DNA of 64,000 bases from Ascaphus truei (GCA_036426205.1 WSYH01000086.1:288691-352690); one strand, 5' to 3'. Positions 30,820 to 43,123 are shown, counted from the first letter of the stretch. The notes: generated from the sequence alone by a model not told the origin. A program made the numbers and translations.

Positions 30820-31980
30820 TGTATATTAGCGTGCTAATCATCCAGGGGATTGTATAGAGACTCAAAAAGGACAGGCATTCCTTACTGCACAAAAGGTGCA
30901 TTTATTAGCTCAACGTTTCAGCCTATACATGAGTCTTTCTCAAGAGCAACTAAATCGTGAATAAAGCAAACCAGTTACACCCACCACCTAACCCTGTGAC
31001 ACAGTTGAAATTGGCGTCAAAACCTTCAATTCGAACCCCCGTGACGGCGTTGTTGTGACGTGGATAGTGTGCGGGGGGTCAAGGGGCCCAAAGTGTAAAT
31101 ATAAACAGGAGACAGATGCCGAGGATCGAGAGGCTGACAAGAGTACACAGTAATATGTTACAAAAAAGATACATCACAAAAGCAGATACATCAATCGCAA
31201 CAAAGTATATGAATAAGCTTAAGGTTGATCGCGGTGAACTGCATGCATATACACTGTGTAACACAATTGGCAAACGGGGCAACTTGCAGGAAGCTGAGAG
31301 TTGAACACCTAAAGCTGCTACTGTAAGTGGAGAAACCTAAATATCGCAAGTACAGTCAATGGATCACCCCTCATGTTCCTAATCAGATCGCTGATACAGT
31401 ATAATTGGTAGGGTCTCGGAACCAGAAGCATGTGTATGGCTGTGGCACTGGCTCAGCACAGCTAAAACCAGTCCTGTTTCCTGATTGCCAAAACTCACTG
31501 TGAGATCTTGATATAGGCACCCCCTTCAGTCCATCTACAGGTCGAATAGTATAAAAGACAACTGGCAATGTAGATTAGCGGAGCCACACAGTACGGACAC
31601 GCCCCCTGTATTGATCCATGTCAAGCTGAGAGCTGAACACTTAAAGCTGCTAAGTGAAGAAACACCAATATCACAAGGGGGTCAGAGCCATAGGACGAGA
31701 AGACGAACCTGAGGGGACCTTTATCTATAAGGTTGTAATACTCATTGTTATATTTCCCCTGTTTTAGAATTTCACCAGGGAGCGCCCGGGTTTTTCCTTG
31801 TTCCATAGCCAGTAACCTGGGAGTTCAGTCAGCGGTTCATCCACCATGATCCCAATCAGATCGCTGGTATAGGTGGCAATGTCTCCGTTCCAGATGTGGG
31901 TATGGCTGTGGCGTTGCCTCAATAAAGATGGCTAAAACCATTCCTGTTTCCTGATAGACAATGCTCACTGTGAGATTGAT
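30820..31980 (-). mobile_element. left terminal repeat of a large PLE copy
   Basis: Reverse complement of the region at about 36940-37880. Shared words include 'ctcaacgtttcagcc', 'ggcccaaagtgtaaatataa', 'ttaaggttgatc' and 'ggagccacacagt/actgcatggctcc'. It has an internal direct duplication: 'aatcagatcgctg.tatag' occurs near 31380 and 31855. Confidence 0.8.
30911..30946 (-). ncRNA. hammerhead-like motif
   Basis: Minus strand: CTCTTGAGAAAGACTC, loop, GGCTGAAACGTTG. GAAACGUUG intact, stem II poor. Confidence 0.4.
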
Positions 31981-32832
31981 TACTGCAGATATATTGATGA
32001 CCTGTTCTTTATTTGAAGAGGTATTCACATTTTACTCACTGACTCTATATGCTTAATGTCCTACTTACACCTATCAGACTCACAATGTCTTGTGATGAAC
32101 ATAATATACGTTACCTCAACGTCAAACTGACTGTCTCTGATGGATTACTCTCTACTACTTTATGCTCTAATCCGACAGAAATACCCTCCTGCACGCCAGC
32201 AGCTTCCAACCTTACCCCTGAAGACGGGATTACCCTGTTCACAAATGATCTGGGTAGCCAGAATTGCTAGTGATCCCACTGAACGTTTGGCATAACTCAA
32301 CCAGATGCTGCTCAAATTCATCAAAAGGGGCTACGCCAGCCAGGATGTGGAACGTGCAGCGAAGATTGACAGGGATACCTTACTAGCTGCACCCAATAAC
32401 AGGAACGGGATAAAATGTAACATCATTGTTAATAGATTCAGCCCTATCTCTAAAGGCTTCTGTTTCAAACGCAACAGGCACATACTGTCGAATGATGACA
32501 GCCTTGATGTTTCCTTCAAAACCCCCCATGTTTAAATGTAACGGGCAGAAACCTTAGAGACCTTCTGGTTACCAAAAATCCAGTGAATAAATATAGTCAA
32601 TTGTTGAAACCGAAGGACAAACTTGTGTGCTATAAATGCACAGGCTGTGTTATGTCTAGCAGCATGATCTCGGGCACCAAGTTTAATGACCCTCTCACGG
32701 GTGAACCGTACATCATTCGACAATGTATAACCAGTTCTTCCACGTATGTGCTATACTTCATTGTATGTCTGTGTAGACTCTACTATGTGGGCAAAACCCA
32801 AAAACCGTTCAAGGAACGTATTATTTATTTAT
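31981..32832 (+). pseudogene. PLE RT to GIY-YIG, interrupted by a LINE
   Basis: YCRYIDDLFF (YIDD near 31990) starts the fragment. It continues through shifted pieces QMLLKFIKRGYASQDVERAA, then NRFSPISKGFCFKRNRHIL, and the nuclease start YVLYFIVCLCRLYYVGKTQK with FKERI at 32740-32822. The element then stops at the LINE insertion and resumes at 36134. Confidence 0.85.
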
Positions 32833-35800
32833 AAAAATATTTTACCAGGAAGTAATTCATCGAGAGTTACCTCTCGTTTTCACATATGTCCTGGTCATAG
32901 GAGTTAAAATGACAAATAATACATGGTTACAAATACAGTTACATAAATGAACGGTATACATTATATACAAGACATTGCATGCACAGTTAAAGATAATATA
33001 TATTATGGGCGTATGTAACAGTTACAGACCAGATTAAAATGTGAGACAGCTTTGGTTTTGAAAGAACTTAAACTGGTGGTGGATGTGAGAGTCTCCAGTA
33101 GGTTGTTTCAGTTTGGGGGGGCACGGTAAGAGGAGGAGCGGCCAGATACTTTGTTGAACCTTGGGATCATGAACAGTCTTTTGGAGTCAGATCTCCGATA
33201 AGCGCTGCATGTGGTAGGTGTGAGGAGCTTGTTCAGATAGATGGGTAGCTTGCCCAGAAAGTATTTGAAGGCAAGACAGGAAAAATGAACTTTGCGCCTA
33301 GACTCAAGTGATGACCAGTCTAGTTCTTTGAGCATTTCGCAGTGATGTGTGTTGTAGTTGCATTGGAGAACAAAATGGCATATTGAATTGTGAGGGTGTC
33401 AAGTTTGCGAAGGTGGATCTGGCGTGCCGAGCCGTATACCATAGTCGATAATTGGCATTAGCATCTGCTGTGTGATACGCTTTCTGGCCAGCAGGCTTAG
33501 GGAGGATTTGTTCCTGTAGAGTACACCTAGTTTGGCATAGGTTTTAGATGTCAGGGTATCAATGTGCATCCCGAATGGTAGGTAGGAGTCAAACCATATG
33601 CCCAGGTATTAAAAACTAGTAACAGGATGGTGTTAGCGTTGGTTCTGATCTGGAGCTCTGTCACTGGAATCTTTAAAAATTTAGTCTTGATCCCGAATAC
33701 CATTGTTACAGTCTTGTCAGTGTTTAAAAACCAGTTTGTTTTGGGAAATCCAGTTTTCAAGTCTCAAAAAGTCAGACTGAAGTATGTGTTCAATGTTGGA
33801 GAGGCTATGGCTGTATGCTTTATAGGATTATGTCATCTGCATACATGTGTATTGAAGCTTCCTTACAAGCTGTGGGAAGATCATTGATGAACACTGAGAA
33901 GAGTAGGGGCCCCAGAACAGAGCCTTGCGGGACACCACAGGTGATATCCAGGGGGTTGGAGCTAGAGCCTGAGATGGACACATGTTGGGATCTACCTGAT
34001 AGGTAGGACTGAACCAATTTAAAGCATGCTTTTCTATTCCAGAGCACTGGAGTTTAAGCAGGATAGCATGATCAACAGTATCAAAAGCCTTTGCAAAATC
34101 TAGGAATATTGCACCAGTGAGTTGTCCCCGTTCCATTCCACACTGGATTTCATTGCAAACTTTTAGCAGGGTAGTTACGGTGGAGTGTTTGGGGCGAAAG
34201 CCAGATTGGAATTGGCTAGGGAAACTTGTCTTGGTATAGTAATCGCTTAATTGGGAGTGAACACATTTTTCCATGACTTTGGATAGTATTGGGAGAAGAG
34301 AGATTGGCCTGTAGTTTGAGACAGTGTTTTTGTCCCAACTTTTGAAGATTGGGACAACTCTGGCAGTTTTCCAAGTCTTGGGGATATGGCCTACAGACAG
34401 GATAGAGTTGACTATGGAAGCAATTGGTTTGGCAATGGCTGGGGCACCAAGTCTTAGGAACTTCGATTGTAGTAAGTCAGGGGTCAACATTGGCTGCTTA
34501 GTTTTAATTTGAGGAGCGCTTGTGTAATCTCTTCGGATACTGGGCCAAATTGAAAATTGTGGGCGGTGCTGGGAGGGAGTGGGGCAATATGGGTACTCCC
34601 AGGATGAGATTCCTGTTTGTGGTAAGGGTTGCGTTTCGCTAATAAGTTAGTAGCACACCCCACAAAGTAGGTAGAGAAGAAGCGCTCAAATGCTAGGTAT
34701 AATAACCAATAATAGCCAATGCCAACATTTTGGATTTTAGGTCTTATGACACAATAAAGTTTATATTTTTGATTCCGGGTCCTCTCCTTGCTCCAGTCGG
34801 ATCGTGCGCTCCTCTCCACCATCTGCACCCCACAAAGTAGTAATTGAATGCATTTGCAATGTCAGTGGGGTTTGTCAGAGTAATATCCCCCTTAGTGATA
34901 TTACTTGGTTGTTGATGGTTAGAAGGCTGGAATATGTTGTTGATAACCTTCCAGAAGTTAGCTGGGTTTGATGTATTCTGGTGGTGATTGTCAGAGTAAT
35001 ATGCTGCTTTTGCATGCCTTGTTTGCCTTGTGCACATGTTCCGCATGCATCTGTAGTGATTTGAGAACCTTGGTAGTGCCAGTTAGTTTGCAGCTTTTCC
35101 ACAAGGCATCCCTGAACTGGTAGAGTGCTATAAGGTCAGTTGTAACCCATGGAAGGTGGGCCCCCTGTACCCTTATTCTGCGTAGTGGAGCATGGGTATC
35201 ACAGAGTTTGAAGAACTCCGATTGGAAATAGTCGAGTGCAGAATCAGGGTCGGGAATTAAGTCGATTCTGTACCAAGGGCAGTTGGTAAGGTCATCCAGA
35301 AACTGTTGTGAGTTAAAGTTTATAAATGTTCTAGTGAGGAGAATTTTAGAGCTTGATTGGGGTGGTTTAATTTTCCTTACACAGTACACTATTACATGGT
35401 CACTGAAAATGTCAGGAAGGATGCCAGAGGATTGAATTCTGCTGGGATTTGAGGAGAGAATCCAGTCTAGCAAGAAATGGTTGTGCAATTTCAGATTTGA
35501 CTGTGTGGGTTGGGAAATTAGTTGTAATAGGTTAAGCGACTTGATTTGTATCTGGATTTTGTGGTTTGTAGGGTTGAGCCAATTGAAGTTGAAATCCCCA
35601 AAAACTAGCAGCTCACTCTTCTCATTCAGAGAGAAAATGGAGCCAGGAAACTGGGTGATATCAGTCAGGGATTGTAAAGGGGCTTTAGGGGGGCGATAGA
35701 TGCCAGCTAGCAAGATGGGCTTAGAAAAGGGGAGGCAGATTTTGCCAACTAGGATTTCAAAAGAGGGTGGGCTTGGGTAGCAATTTATCAGTGAAAATTG

Positions 35801-36133
35801 TAAGGTGTGCAATATAAAATAACACCCCTCCTCCTCTCTTTGACCTATCTCTCCTAGAAATGGAGTATCCCTGAATGGCAATATTTGCATCGGGGGTTTT
35901 AGGTGTTAGCCATGTTTCTGTAAGAATGATGGCTTTGGGTTTATGCATAAGGCACCATGCTCTTAGTTCGTCCAGTTTGGGAAGGAGGCTCCGGATATTT
36001 ATGTGGGCGACAGACCTTTTTGGAATGTAAAGGTGGCATTCTCAGGGGTATGGGACAGAGCTGAAATGGGAGGACCTGGGTATGGTCGTTCACAGGTCCA
36101 GTATCAGGGCTGCAATTTAGACTGGTAAGACTG
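32823..36133 (-). mobile_element. APE-endonuclease LINE (L2/CR1 group), nearly full length, nested in PLE
   Basis: Read right to left. The endonuclease (about 35948-34990) has AIILTETWLTP, LAGIYRPPKAP, VFGDFNFNWLNP and a SDHVIVYC motif. The RT (34490-33820) has NYRPISLLPILSKVMEK, FLDFAKAFDTVDH, SGRSQHVS, CGVPQGSVLGPLLF and MYADDIIL (near 33828). A C-terminal region at 33335-33108 has LDWSSLESRRKVHF and SSSYRAP. The 3' end is at 32823-32905 with a TTATTTATTTATAAAA tail (minus AATAAAT). Single-base shifts break the ORF (for example in LNWFQSYLSG). It was inserted after FKERI of the PLE nuclease. Confidence 0.9.
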
Positions 36134-36350
36134 ATCAGCCTGTGGCTAAACACTTTTTAACACATAGACACCAACTAGCATCTATGAAGTGCATGCCATT
36201 TGATCAGGTTATGAGACCAATTCGAGGTGGGAATATGGATCGCATGCTACTTCAATGTGACAGTCTCTGGATCCATAAACTCAATACCGTGTTTCCCAAA
36301 GGCCTGACCACCAGTCTAGCCCTTTCATGTTTCTTGACACCTGCGAGTTA
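36134..36350 (+). pseudogene. PLE nuclease C-terminus, continuation beyond the LINE
   Basis: VAKHFLTHRHQLASMK, then RGGNMDRMLLQCDS and LWIHKLNTVFPKGLTTSLA form the normal end of a PLE nuclease ORF. Together with 31981-32832 it rebuilds the order of one element split by the LINE. Confidence 0.85.
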
Positions 36351-37880
36351 GACACAGTTGTCCTCGGTATGTCGTGTATTTGTTAAGAATATACACAGAC
36401 TAGAGGTGGTTTATAAATCCCAAATGATTGTGTTGTCTATTTTCTGTTTATCATCACCCGGAGGGAAGCACTTACAGACATAGGAGATTTTGTACCCCAC
36501 TATCCAGGACTTTTTATTACTACCTACCTATGTATCTGTCTGGGATTACAAATCTGCCCTATGGTTAGTGATTCCAATGTGCTATGTGCGATCACTTTAT
36601 GGGACTACTGTGATATAGGATGGCCTGTGCGCCCCTACTTCACCAATCACTAGTGCATGATTGACGCATTCTATGTCTACGCATCAAATGTTTTGTCATC
36701 CAGCATGTTAATGCTCTGCTTTACAAATTATGCATGAGTTAGCCTGACCTAATGATAGTTACTATAGGTAAGATAACACTATAGCCCTCCTATGTGAACC
36801 GTTCAATGTGGTACAAGGGGTAGATAAACAGAGTTATATCACATTTGATTAACGACTCCAGAGGTGGGTCAGTGCTATTAACTGACCCCCAGATTTTGCC
36901 GGTATACACCTGGACTGGTTTTCAGCTTCGGATCTGACATGGATTAATACAGGGGACGTGTCCACACTGCATGGCTCCGCTAATCTACATTGCCCTGCTG
37001 TCTTTTATACTACTCAACCTGTAGCTGGACTGAAGGAAGTGCCTATACCAGGAGCTCGCAGTGAGTGTTGACCATCAGGAAACAAGACTGGTTTTAGCTA
37101 TCTGTGTTGAGCCAGTGCCACAGCATTGCACATGCTTCTGGAACTGAGACCTTATCAATTATATCAGCGATCTGATTGGGATCATGAGGGTTGATCCATT
37201 GACTGTGAACCCCCAGGTACTGACTGTACTTGTGATATTTATGTTTCTCAACTTAGCAGCTTTAGGCCTCGGATATAGTGGGGGGGCGCGCATGGCGTCG
37301 CCCGCACCTGTCGCCCGAGCAATCTGTGGACTGAAATGGCTTGCAACGGGGAGGCGTGACGGTGATTCCCCTGACTGTGAACCACCAGGTTACTAACTGT
37401 ACTTGCAATATTTATGTTTCTCCTCTTAGCAGCTTTAAGTGTTCAGCTCTCCGCTTGTTGCAGGTTTCCCCGTTTGCCAATTGTGTTACACAGTATATAT
37501 GCATGCAGTCCACCTTGATCAACCTTAAGCTATTCATATACTTTGTTGCAATCAATTATATCCACTTTTGTGATGTATCCTTCTGTAACATCTTACTGTG
37601 TACTCTTGTCAGCCTCTCGATCCGTGACATCGGTTTCCTGTTTATATTTACACTTTGGGCCCGTTGGCCCCGCACACTATCCACGTCACTGGAATTCTAA
37701 TTGAAGGTTTTGGTGCCAATTTCAACTGTGTCACAAGGTTAGGTGGTGGGTATAACTGATTTGCTTTATTCACAGTTAGGTTGCTCTTGAGATGATCGTG
37801 TATGGGCTGAAACATTGAGCTAATCCAACTTTTTAGCAATGAGGAGTGCCAGTCCTTTTCGAATCTATCTATATACATTG
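36351..37880 (+). mobile_element. right terminal repeat of the large PLE copy
   Basis: 36940-37880 is the reverse complement of 30820-31620. A ~70-bp segment ('ttgactgtgaacccccaggt' onward) is repeated at 37197 and 37372 around a GC-rich, CpG-containing piece (37268-37370) absent from the left arm. A hammerhead-like motif is at 37785-37820. Confidence 0.75.
37785..37820 (+). ncRNA. hammerhead-like motif
   Basis: CTCTTGAGATGATCGTG, loop, GGGCTGAAACATTGAGC. Partner of 30911-30946; TTGAGATGA is close to CUGAUGA. Confidence 0.4.
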
Positions 37881-38049
37881 TATATTTTGTCTATCGTCCC
37901 CATGCCAGTACACACAATGGGGTTTATGTCCCACCACTACGCTGTAAGAGCTGTTTTTTGACCTGTGTGTGTAGTCGTTCTCTCAGAAGCTCCAACAATG
38001 AAAGAAGACCTTGGAGTTACAGGGGGGCTTCCAGGATGCTGGTCCCACC

Positions 38050-38345
38050 CATATACAAAATCCTATGATAGAAGTCTGAAATGTATCCTCCTAGAGCTAG
38101 GTCCTCGCCGTACAAACCGGCTGTATTCCCTGATTGAGGTCTGATACATCCTCTGAAGCCTGGTTCCTGCCGGCTTTCAGGCCATGCAAACCATCTGGAT
38201 CATCTGATCAAGGTCTGAGACAATTCTGGAAGCCAGGTCCCTACCAGCTCTGACGTCACGCAAAACAGTCTGGATCTGCTTATCAAGGTCTACCTCTTTC
38301 AGGATCCTGCCTGCTATGATACCACACAAAACCATCTAGGTGCCA
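38050..38345. repeat. degenerate ~75-bp tandem repeat
   Basis: Four units with 'tgatcaaggtctgag', 'ggaagccaggtccctacc' and 'cgcaaaac.gtctgga' words. Confidence 0.7.
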
Positions 38346-39900
38346 GAATAATGGAAAGGAGATAGCTTCTGGGGCCAGTTCCCGGTCGGGCCATAGGCCG
38401 TGCGGCACAACTGAAAGTGTGTATTGCCACGACCAGAAGTAATCTCCGATTCCTCGTTATGACTCCAAACCTCACCCAAAAGCTAATATCTCACAGCTGC
38501 TTGTTGCTGCTTCCTGGGCTTCATTATGTCAGCTACTAATGCTCCTGAACAGGTGGCTTCTAGGCCTAAGAATTACCTAATATTTCGGCAAAGAAAAATT
38601 GCCCCACCTGCATTAAGTCTCTCCCAGCTGAGAAATCTTCAGCTCAGATGAATGAGTTTTTCTCATGGCTAAAATCTTCAGTCTTGGAGACCTGTGAGGC
38701 TGTCTGACTAGAAGCTTATAAGAGATCAAGATCCTCTTCTGCAGACCGATATACAAGGCACCTATGACTCTGACTGGCTATAATCTTCATAAAGAAGAAA
38801 CAGAGGCCACAGAAATCACTGAAAATGTAAATGTACAAATTGTGGATAAACTCCATTAGAGGTATGAGACAAGCTATGGACATTGAGGATGCCCAGCAAG
38901 ATCTTAGTACAGCGGATCGGGTATTTTTTGCCTTAAAAAGCAGTAACGGTTTTTCCTGTCCACCAAGTAATCAGATATATCAATCATAATGAAAGGCTAC
39001 ATCCAGACGAGGGTTTCAAGCGCAGAGCATTTAGAGCGATTGTATCCCTTCTCTGATCAAGATACCAACCAGTGGGAACATCCTCCAAAGATGAATCCGG
39101 TTATTGCCAGAATTACCTGGGGGGGCAACGATTCCTCTGGAGGATGGATCCTTCCAGAATCCAATGGATAGGGAACATAGTCGAAACTCAAAAGACAGTA
39201 TTCTAATATTGGAACAACTTTCAAGCCTATGATATTCTTGGCATGCATGGCCCTCAGTCTGGTGTAAACAGGAGCACAATCCGTAAGGATTCTCTGTCTA
39301 TCAAGGAAGCCGGTGATGTCATGTATGATGCTTCATTTGAAGTCCTCAGCTCTAGCAGTTTTGGTTAGAAGATCTTTCATGGTTACGATATTGGTCGGTT
39401 GATACTTTTTCCATGGATAGACTTCAGTGAGGCACTAGAATTTACTAAGGCCTCAGGCGGAAGAGGAAGTTTCCTTCCTCAAGATAGATCAAGGACTGCT
39501 GAGGTGTAGACAGAATCACATGCTTTTTCGTAATCTCCAAATCCTAAACTGAATGGTAGATTGTATTCATTACTTCGGGAAATTACTTTTTGTACAACTT
39601 GGATGGGGTCCATTGTGCTGTATTCACTGCGAAATCCTGCTTTTTTATTAATTAATGTGTATCCTTCCCTTAAATCCTTATCTCACTGCCTCAATGTGGC
39701 AGGAAGGTGGCAACGGGTGATCAGGAAGATGTACAGTGATACTTGTGCTGGTAGGTTCAACCATACAATAAAAGCTTGAACGATATACCTGGCTAAAGTT
39801 GAAAAGGTACTTCTGAAAATGCAAATGAGTCTGACATGGCAAGTAATACAGAACACACCAAAAAGCAATTACCCCCATTTTCTGGAATCTGGATTGTCCC
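38346..39900. other. unclassified intron DNA
   Basis: No exon and no recognised RT, integrase or transposase motif. Codon-like stretches such as 38600-39200 could be relics of an unknown repeat, but nothing is nameable. Confidence 0.3.
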
Positions 39901-39929
39901 CGGGCTTAACAATGTTCAGGATGAAGGCA

Positions 39930-40062
39930 AAGGGTGTGTTTGTTTGTGTGTGTATACACACAGACACATATATTTAATATACATATATAGACACACACAC
40001 TGTATATACATATAGTTATACACATTCATAGACACCCACACATACTTCTATTTATATACATC
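39930..40062. repeat. TG/CA and TATA simple sequence
   Basis: 'gtttgtgtgtgtata', then 'cacacac' and 'tatataca' blocks, ending about 20 bp before the next acceptor. Confidence 0.8.
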
Positions 40063-40083
40063 TATACAATCTGTTTCTTTCAG

Positions 40084-40133
40084 AGAGGAGCAGGCAAGGG
40101 ATCTGTATCGGAGGTTGCGAGAGAGGCCAAGAG
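40084..40133 (+). CDS. IKBKB: IKBKB exon: scaffold domain, 50 bp
   Basis: The acceptor tgtttctttcag precedes A|GAG GAG CAG, and AGA G is followed by the donor GTGAGG. It encodes IEEQARDLYRRLRERPR, matching the family's LEEQARELYRRLREKPR. A very short exon placed by phase and homology. Confidence 0.96.
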
Positions 40134-40221
40134 GTGAGGAAGGGAGCAGGATGTCACGGTTTATAGGGAGGGGTATAATAAGGGGGTAGGAGAGGAAATG
40201 TGGTGTGGCTTGTGAGTGACC

Positions 40222-41275
40222 AATTCCCACCTCAGAAGTGGCTGCATTAATGTCAGGATCCCATTGTAACCTCCCCTGGCCCGGTTCTTAAGGAGTTAAC
40301 ATCAGTTGACTATGTACATGGCTTTGCTCAGTCTCTCATACCTTATCGGGGTGCTGGGTCCGCGCAAGCTGGGCGTAGATATGCTGATGGAATAATGAAG
40401 GGAGGCAGGAACTTTTATAGTACAAACAAGAGCTTTATTGAGAGCCGTCCACAATGCTCCTGACACATTGACATTATCCATAATAGACATACTTCTTGTA
40501 TCTTCACAGTGTTTGTACTATTTATATCTTCCCATATGAGCACCCACTCTTAATGCGCTAGGGAGGTATTTACGCTTGTTGCTGTTACTGTCATCTTAAG
40601 TGGCCATCTTCTGCGTAGCGTCCATAATGCTCTATCAATTGGGTCCCATCTTGGGTTACCCTTAATATCATGAACCATGGGATCATTATCCCGGTGCAGG
40701 GTACGGCGTGCACTCTGTTTCTGAGGGACCAGTGCATCTCTTAGCAGTGCTGATCCAACTAGGTTCCAGGGCTACTATTTGGGTAATAGCTATAGCATAT
40801 AGGCTTCCTCTTTTTGAGTCTATACATTTCTGTAGTGCCATGGCTACGGACTCTAACTGGATAGGACACTTTCCCTCACTATAAAATAACAAACAGGGAG
40901 ACAGTATAATTATACATTAAGTATACACTTTTTTTTAAATAACTTAAATTCATTAAGTATACTTAAAGATATATACATTACCAATCGTGAGGCCCCCACC
41001 AACTGTCACTTCCAGAGACCTGAGTTCTAAAACCTTCGGGGCAGTCTTATATACCCTGCCGATGACATCACTGATCACCTGACATAACCTGGGCATGGCT
41101 TCTTTTCTGCCAAGTCACTCTTTACCATACGTGAGCCCACGCAGTTAACCCATTAGGGTCATTAACCCCATAACTCTATAGTGGTCCCAAAGGGGGGCTA
41201 CACCACTGCAGAAGTGAATGCACTGAGGTCAGGCAAGATTCTACCGCAGAGGTGCCTGCACTAATGTTAGGATCC
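40222..41275. mobile_element. LTR-like element inserted in a ~38-bp intronic repeat
   Basis: The LTR-like segment 40265-41202 starts TGTAACCTCCCC and ends GGGGGGCTACA. It contains 'gagctttattgag', as in the window's minus-strand LTRs. Repeat units 'cctcagaagtggctgcatta' plus 'atgtcaggatcccat' (40228-40264) and 'accgcagaggtgcctgcact' plus 'aatgttaggatcccat' (41242-41277), with a third partial unit at 41203, lie on both sides. It therefore landed inside a small tandem array. No exact TSD found; strand not decided. Confidence 0.6.
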
Positions 41276-41358
41276 CATGCCATTGGGGGATGCATGAGTC
41301 AAGATACCACCCAAGAGTGGGTTGCACAGTTGTCTTTGACTTGGCTTTCTCCGTGCAG

Positions 41359-41458
41359 ATCAGAGGACAGGAGGGGACAGCCAGGAGATGGTGCGTCTCC
41401 TGCTCCAGGCCATCCAGAGCTTCGAGAAGAGGGTCCTGCTCATATACGACCAGCTCAG
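41359..41458 (+). CDS. IKBKB: IKBKB exon: scaffold domain
   Basis: The acceptor tctccgtgcag precedes AT|CAG AGG ACA, and CTC AG is followed by the donor GTACAT. It encodes [20 protein letters not shown], then [14 protein letters not shown], close to the family. The following intron is only 74 bp. Confidence 0.97.
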
Positions 41459-41532
41459 GTACATGCCCCCTCTCATTCAGCGCCCTGTGGGACCCAGTGC
41501 CAGCCTCACTGACTGTGCTCTATTCTCCACAG

Positions 41533-41680
41533 TAAGACCGTGGTTTGCAAACAGAAGGCCCTTGAGCTGTCCCCAAGGGTGAAGGAGGTGATGACTCAGA
41601 TGCGGGAAGACGAAAAGATGGTTGTGAAGAGGCAGGAGAAGAGGCAACAGGAGCTGTGGAACCTACTGAAGATAGCGTGT
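41533..41680 (+). CDS. IKBKB: IKBKB exon: end of scaffold domain
   Basis: The acceptor tattctccacag precedes T|AAG ACC GTG, and GCG TGT is followed by the donor GTGAGG. It encodes [20 protein letters not shown], then [20 protein letters not shown] and LKIAC. The long basic/acidic helix is typical of the C-terminal part of the domain. Confidence 0.97.
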
Positions 41681-41689
41681 GTGAGGAAC

Positions 41690-42505
41690 ACCTATCATCC
41701 GCTTACATAAGGACCCATACCTATCAGAGATATGAGGGACACATACATCTACATACTGCAGAGACTTTAGGGACATACCCTGCATCTGTATACTGCAGAG
41801 AGATCAGGGACACACATCCCCAATCTACATACTACAGAGACTTTATCCACATATATATCTCCTATCTACCTATGGCAGAGACCTCAGGGACACATACCCC
41901 CTATCTTAATACTATCAATGCATCAGGAATATCTACGCACATCTACATACTACAGAGAAATCAGGGACACATACCCCCATCTTCAGCACATATTGCCAAG
42001 GCATCAGGGACTCATACCCCCATCTTTATTCTGCAGATACATCAAGGACACCCCCTCCCCACCAATTTAAATACTACAGAGACTTTAGGGACATATACCG
42101 CCTATCTACATTCTAGACATCAGGGACACATATACTCCCATCTACAGCACATAATGCAGAGGCATCAGGTACACTTACCACCATCTACATACTACAGAGA
42201 AATAATGGGCACATATCCCCCCTCCCCATCTACATACTTCTGGACACATGGGGTCCATAAGTACATCTCGGACCTCCCACTATGTGATTCCCTACTGCTA
42301 GGGCATGCTGCGGTTGCATTCCCGCAGCTTTCCTCTGCAACGGGGATAGCAAGTCTGGCTACATCTGTACTAGAGAGGTACCAGAGACAAATACCTTCCG
42401 TCTACATACTAAAGAGGCATTGGGGACACATACCTCTCACCGCCTTCTACTAAACAAACTTTGGGGAGACACATCTCTCACCTCCTCCTAGTACACGGGC
42501 ATGGG
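41690..42505. repeat. ~47-bp minisatellite filling the intron, ~16 units
   Basis: Diverged units of 'atctacatactacagagaca' plus 'tcagggacacatacccccc' start about 10-60 bp after the donor. They occupy nearly all of the 887-bp intron. A 265-codon open frame here is an artefact of the period. Confidence 0.9.
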
Positions 42506-42567
42506 GACCATATACCTCACACCTGACTTATACAGAGGTTAATTTAGATATGTGACTATCCCTGCAG

Positions 42568-42704
42568 AGTAAAGTGCGTGGTCCTGTTAGTGGCAGTCCG
42601 GACAGCTTGGGGACATCTCGGATTGGGACTCCATCCCAACTGCTGTCACAGCCCCCAGTTCTGCCATCCAGCTTAACACAAGATTACGAGAGGAAGAGGC
42701 GAGT
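42568..42704 (+). CDS. IKBKB: IKBKB exon: Ser-rich C-terminal region
   Basis: The acceptor tatccctgcag precedes AGT AAA GTG, and CGA GT is followed by the donor GTAACA. It encodes SKVRGPVSGSPDSLGTSRIG, then TPSQLLSQPP...SSLTQDYERKRR, equivalent to the family's KVRGPVSGSPDS and the serine cluster after it. GTAACA is a weaker donor than the others, but the phase fits exactly. Confidence 0.94.
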
Positions 42705-43123
42705 GTAACATTTGGATGGAAGGATGAGAGAGGGGGGTTTGGTGTGAAGAAAGGTAGGAGAGGAGGAAATGAAAGATGAGGATGAAGGGGGGGGGAGACA
42801 TACAGGGATTAGATGGGAGTGATGAGAAGAGGCAGACACGTTGAAGGAGATAAATTAAGAAGGGCGTGAGGGATAAGAGACAGAATGTCAGAATGGAAAG
42901 TTGATGGAGAATGCATATAAAAGGAGGGAGAGGAAAGAGATGAAGAATTGAGGAAAGGATGGGAGAAGAGTGGAAGAACAAAAAGGTGTGTTAAAAGAGC
43001 AGAAGTATGGAAGAGAGGAGTAAAGTCATGGCATAGGGGGATGTAAGATATAGAAGGAAGTGAGAGAAGGGTGAGATGACAAGGAAATATACAGTAAGAG
43101 GGAGCAAGGAAGAAGAGAGTGAG
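42705..43123. repeat. polypurine tract, ~400 bp
   Basis: Almost pure A/G on the + strand (GGAT, GAGG and GAAG words; G9 at 42787). Long homopurine DNA can form triplexes. No tandem unit of fixed length. Confidence 0.85.

Noticed and set aside
41656..42453. 265-codon open frame
   Set aside because: It starts in the wrong frame within an IKBKB exon and runs through a 47-bp minisatellite; the repeating HTPxxxY pattern is a product of the period.
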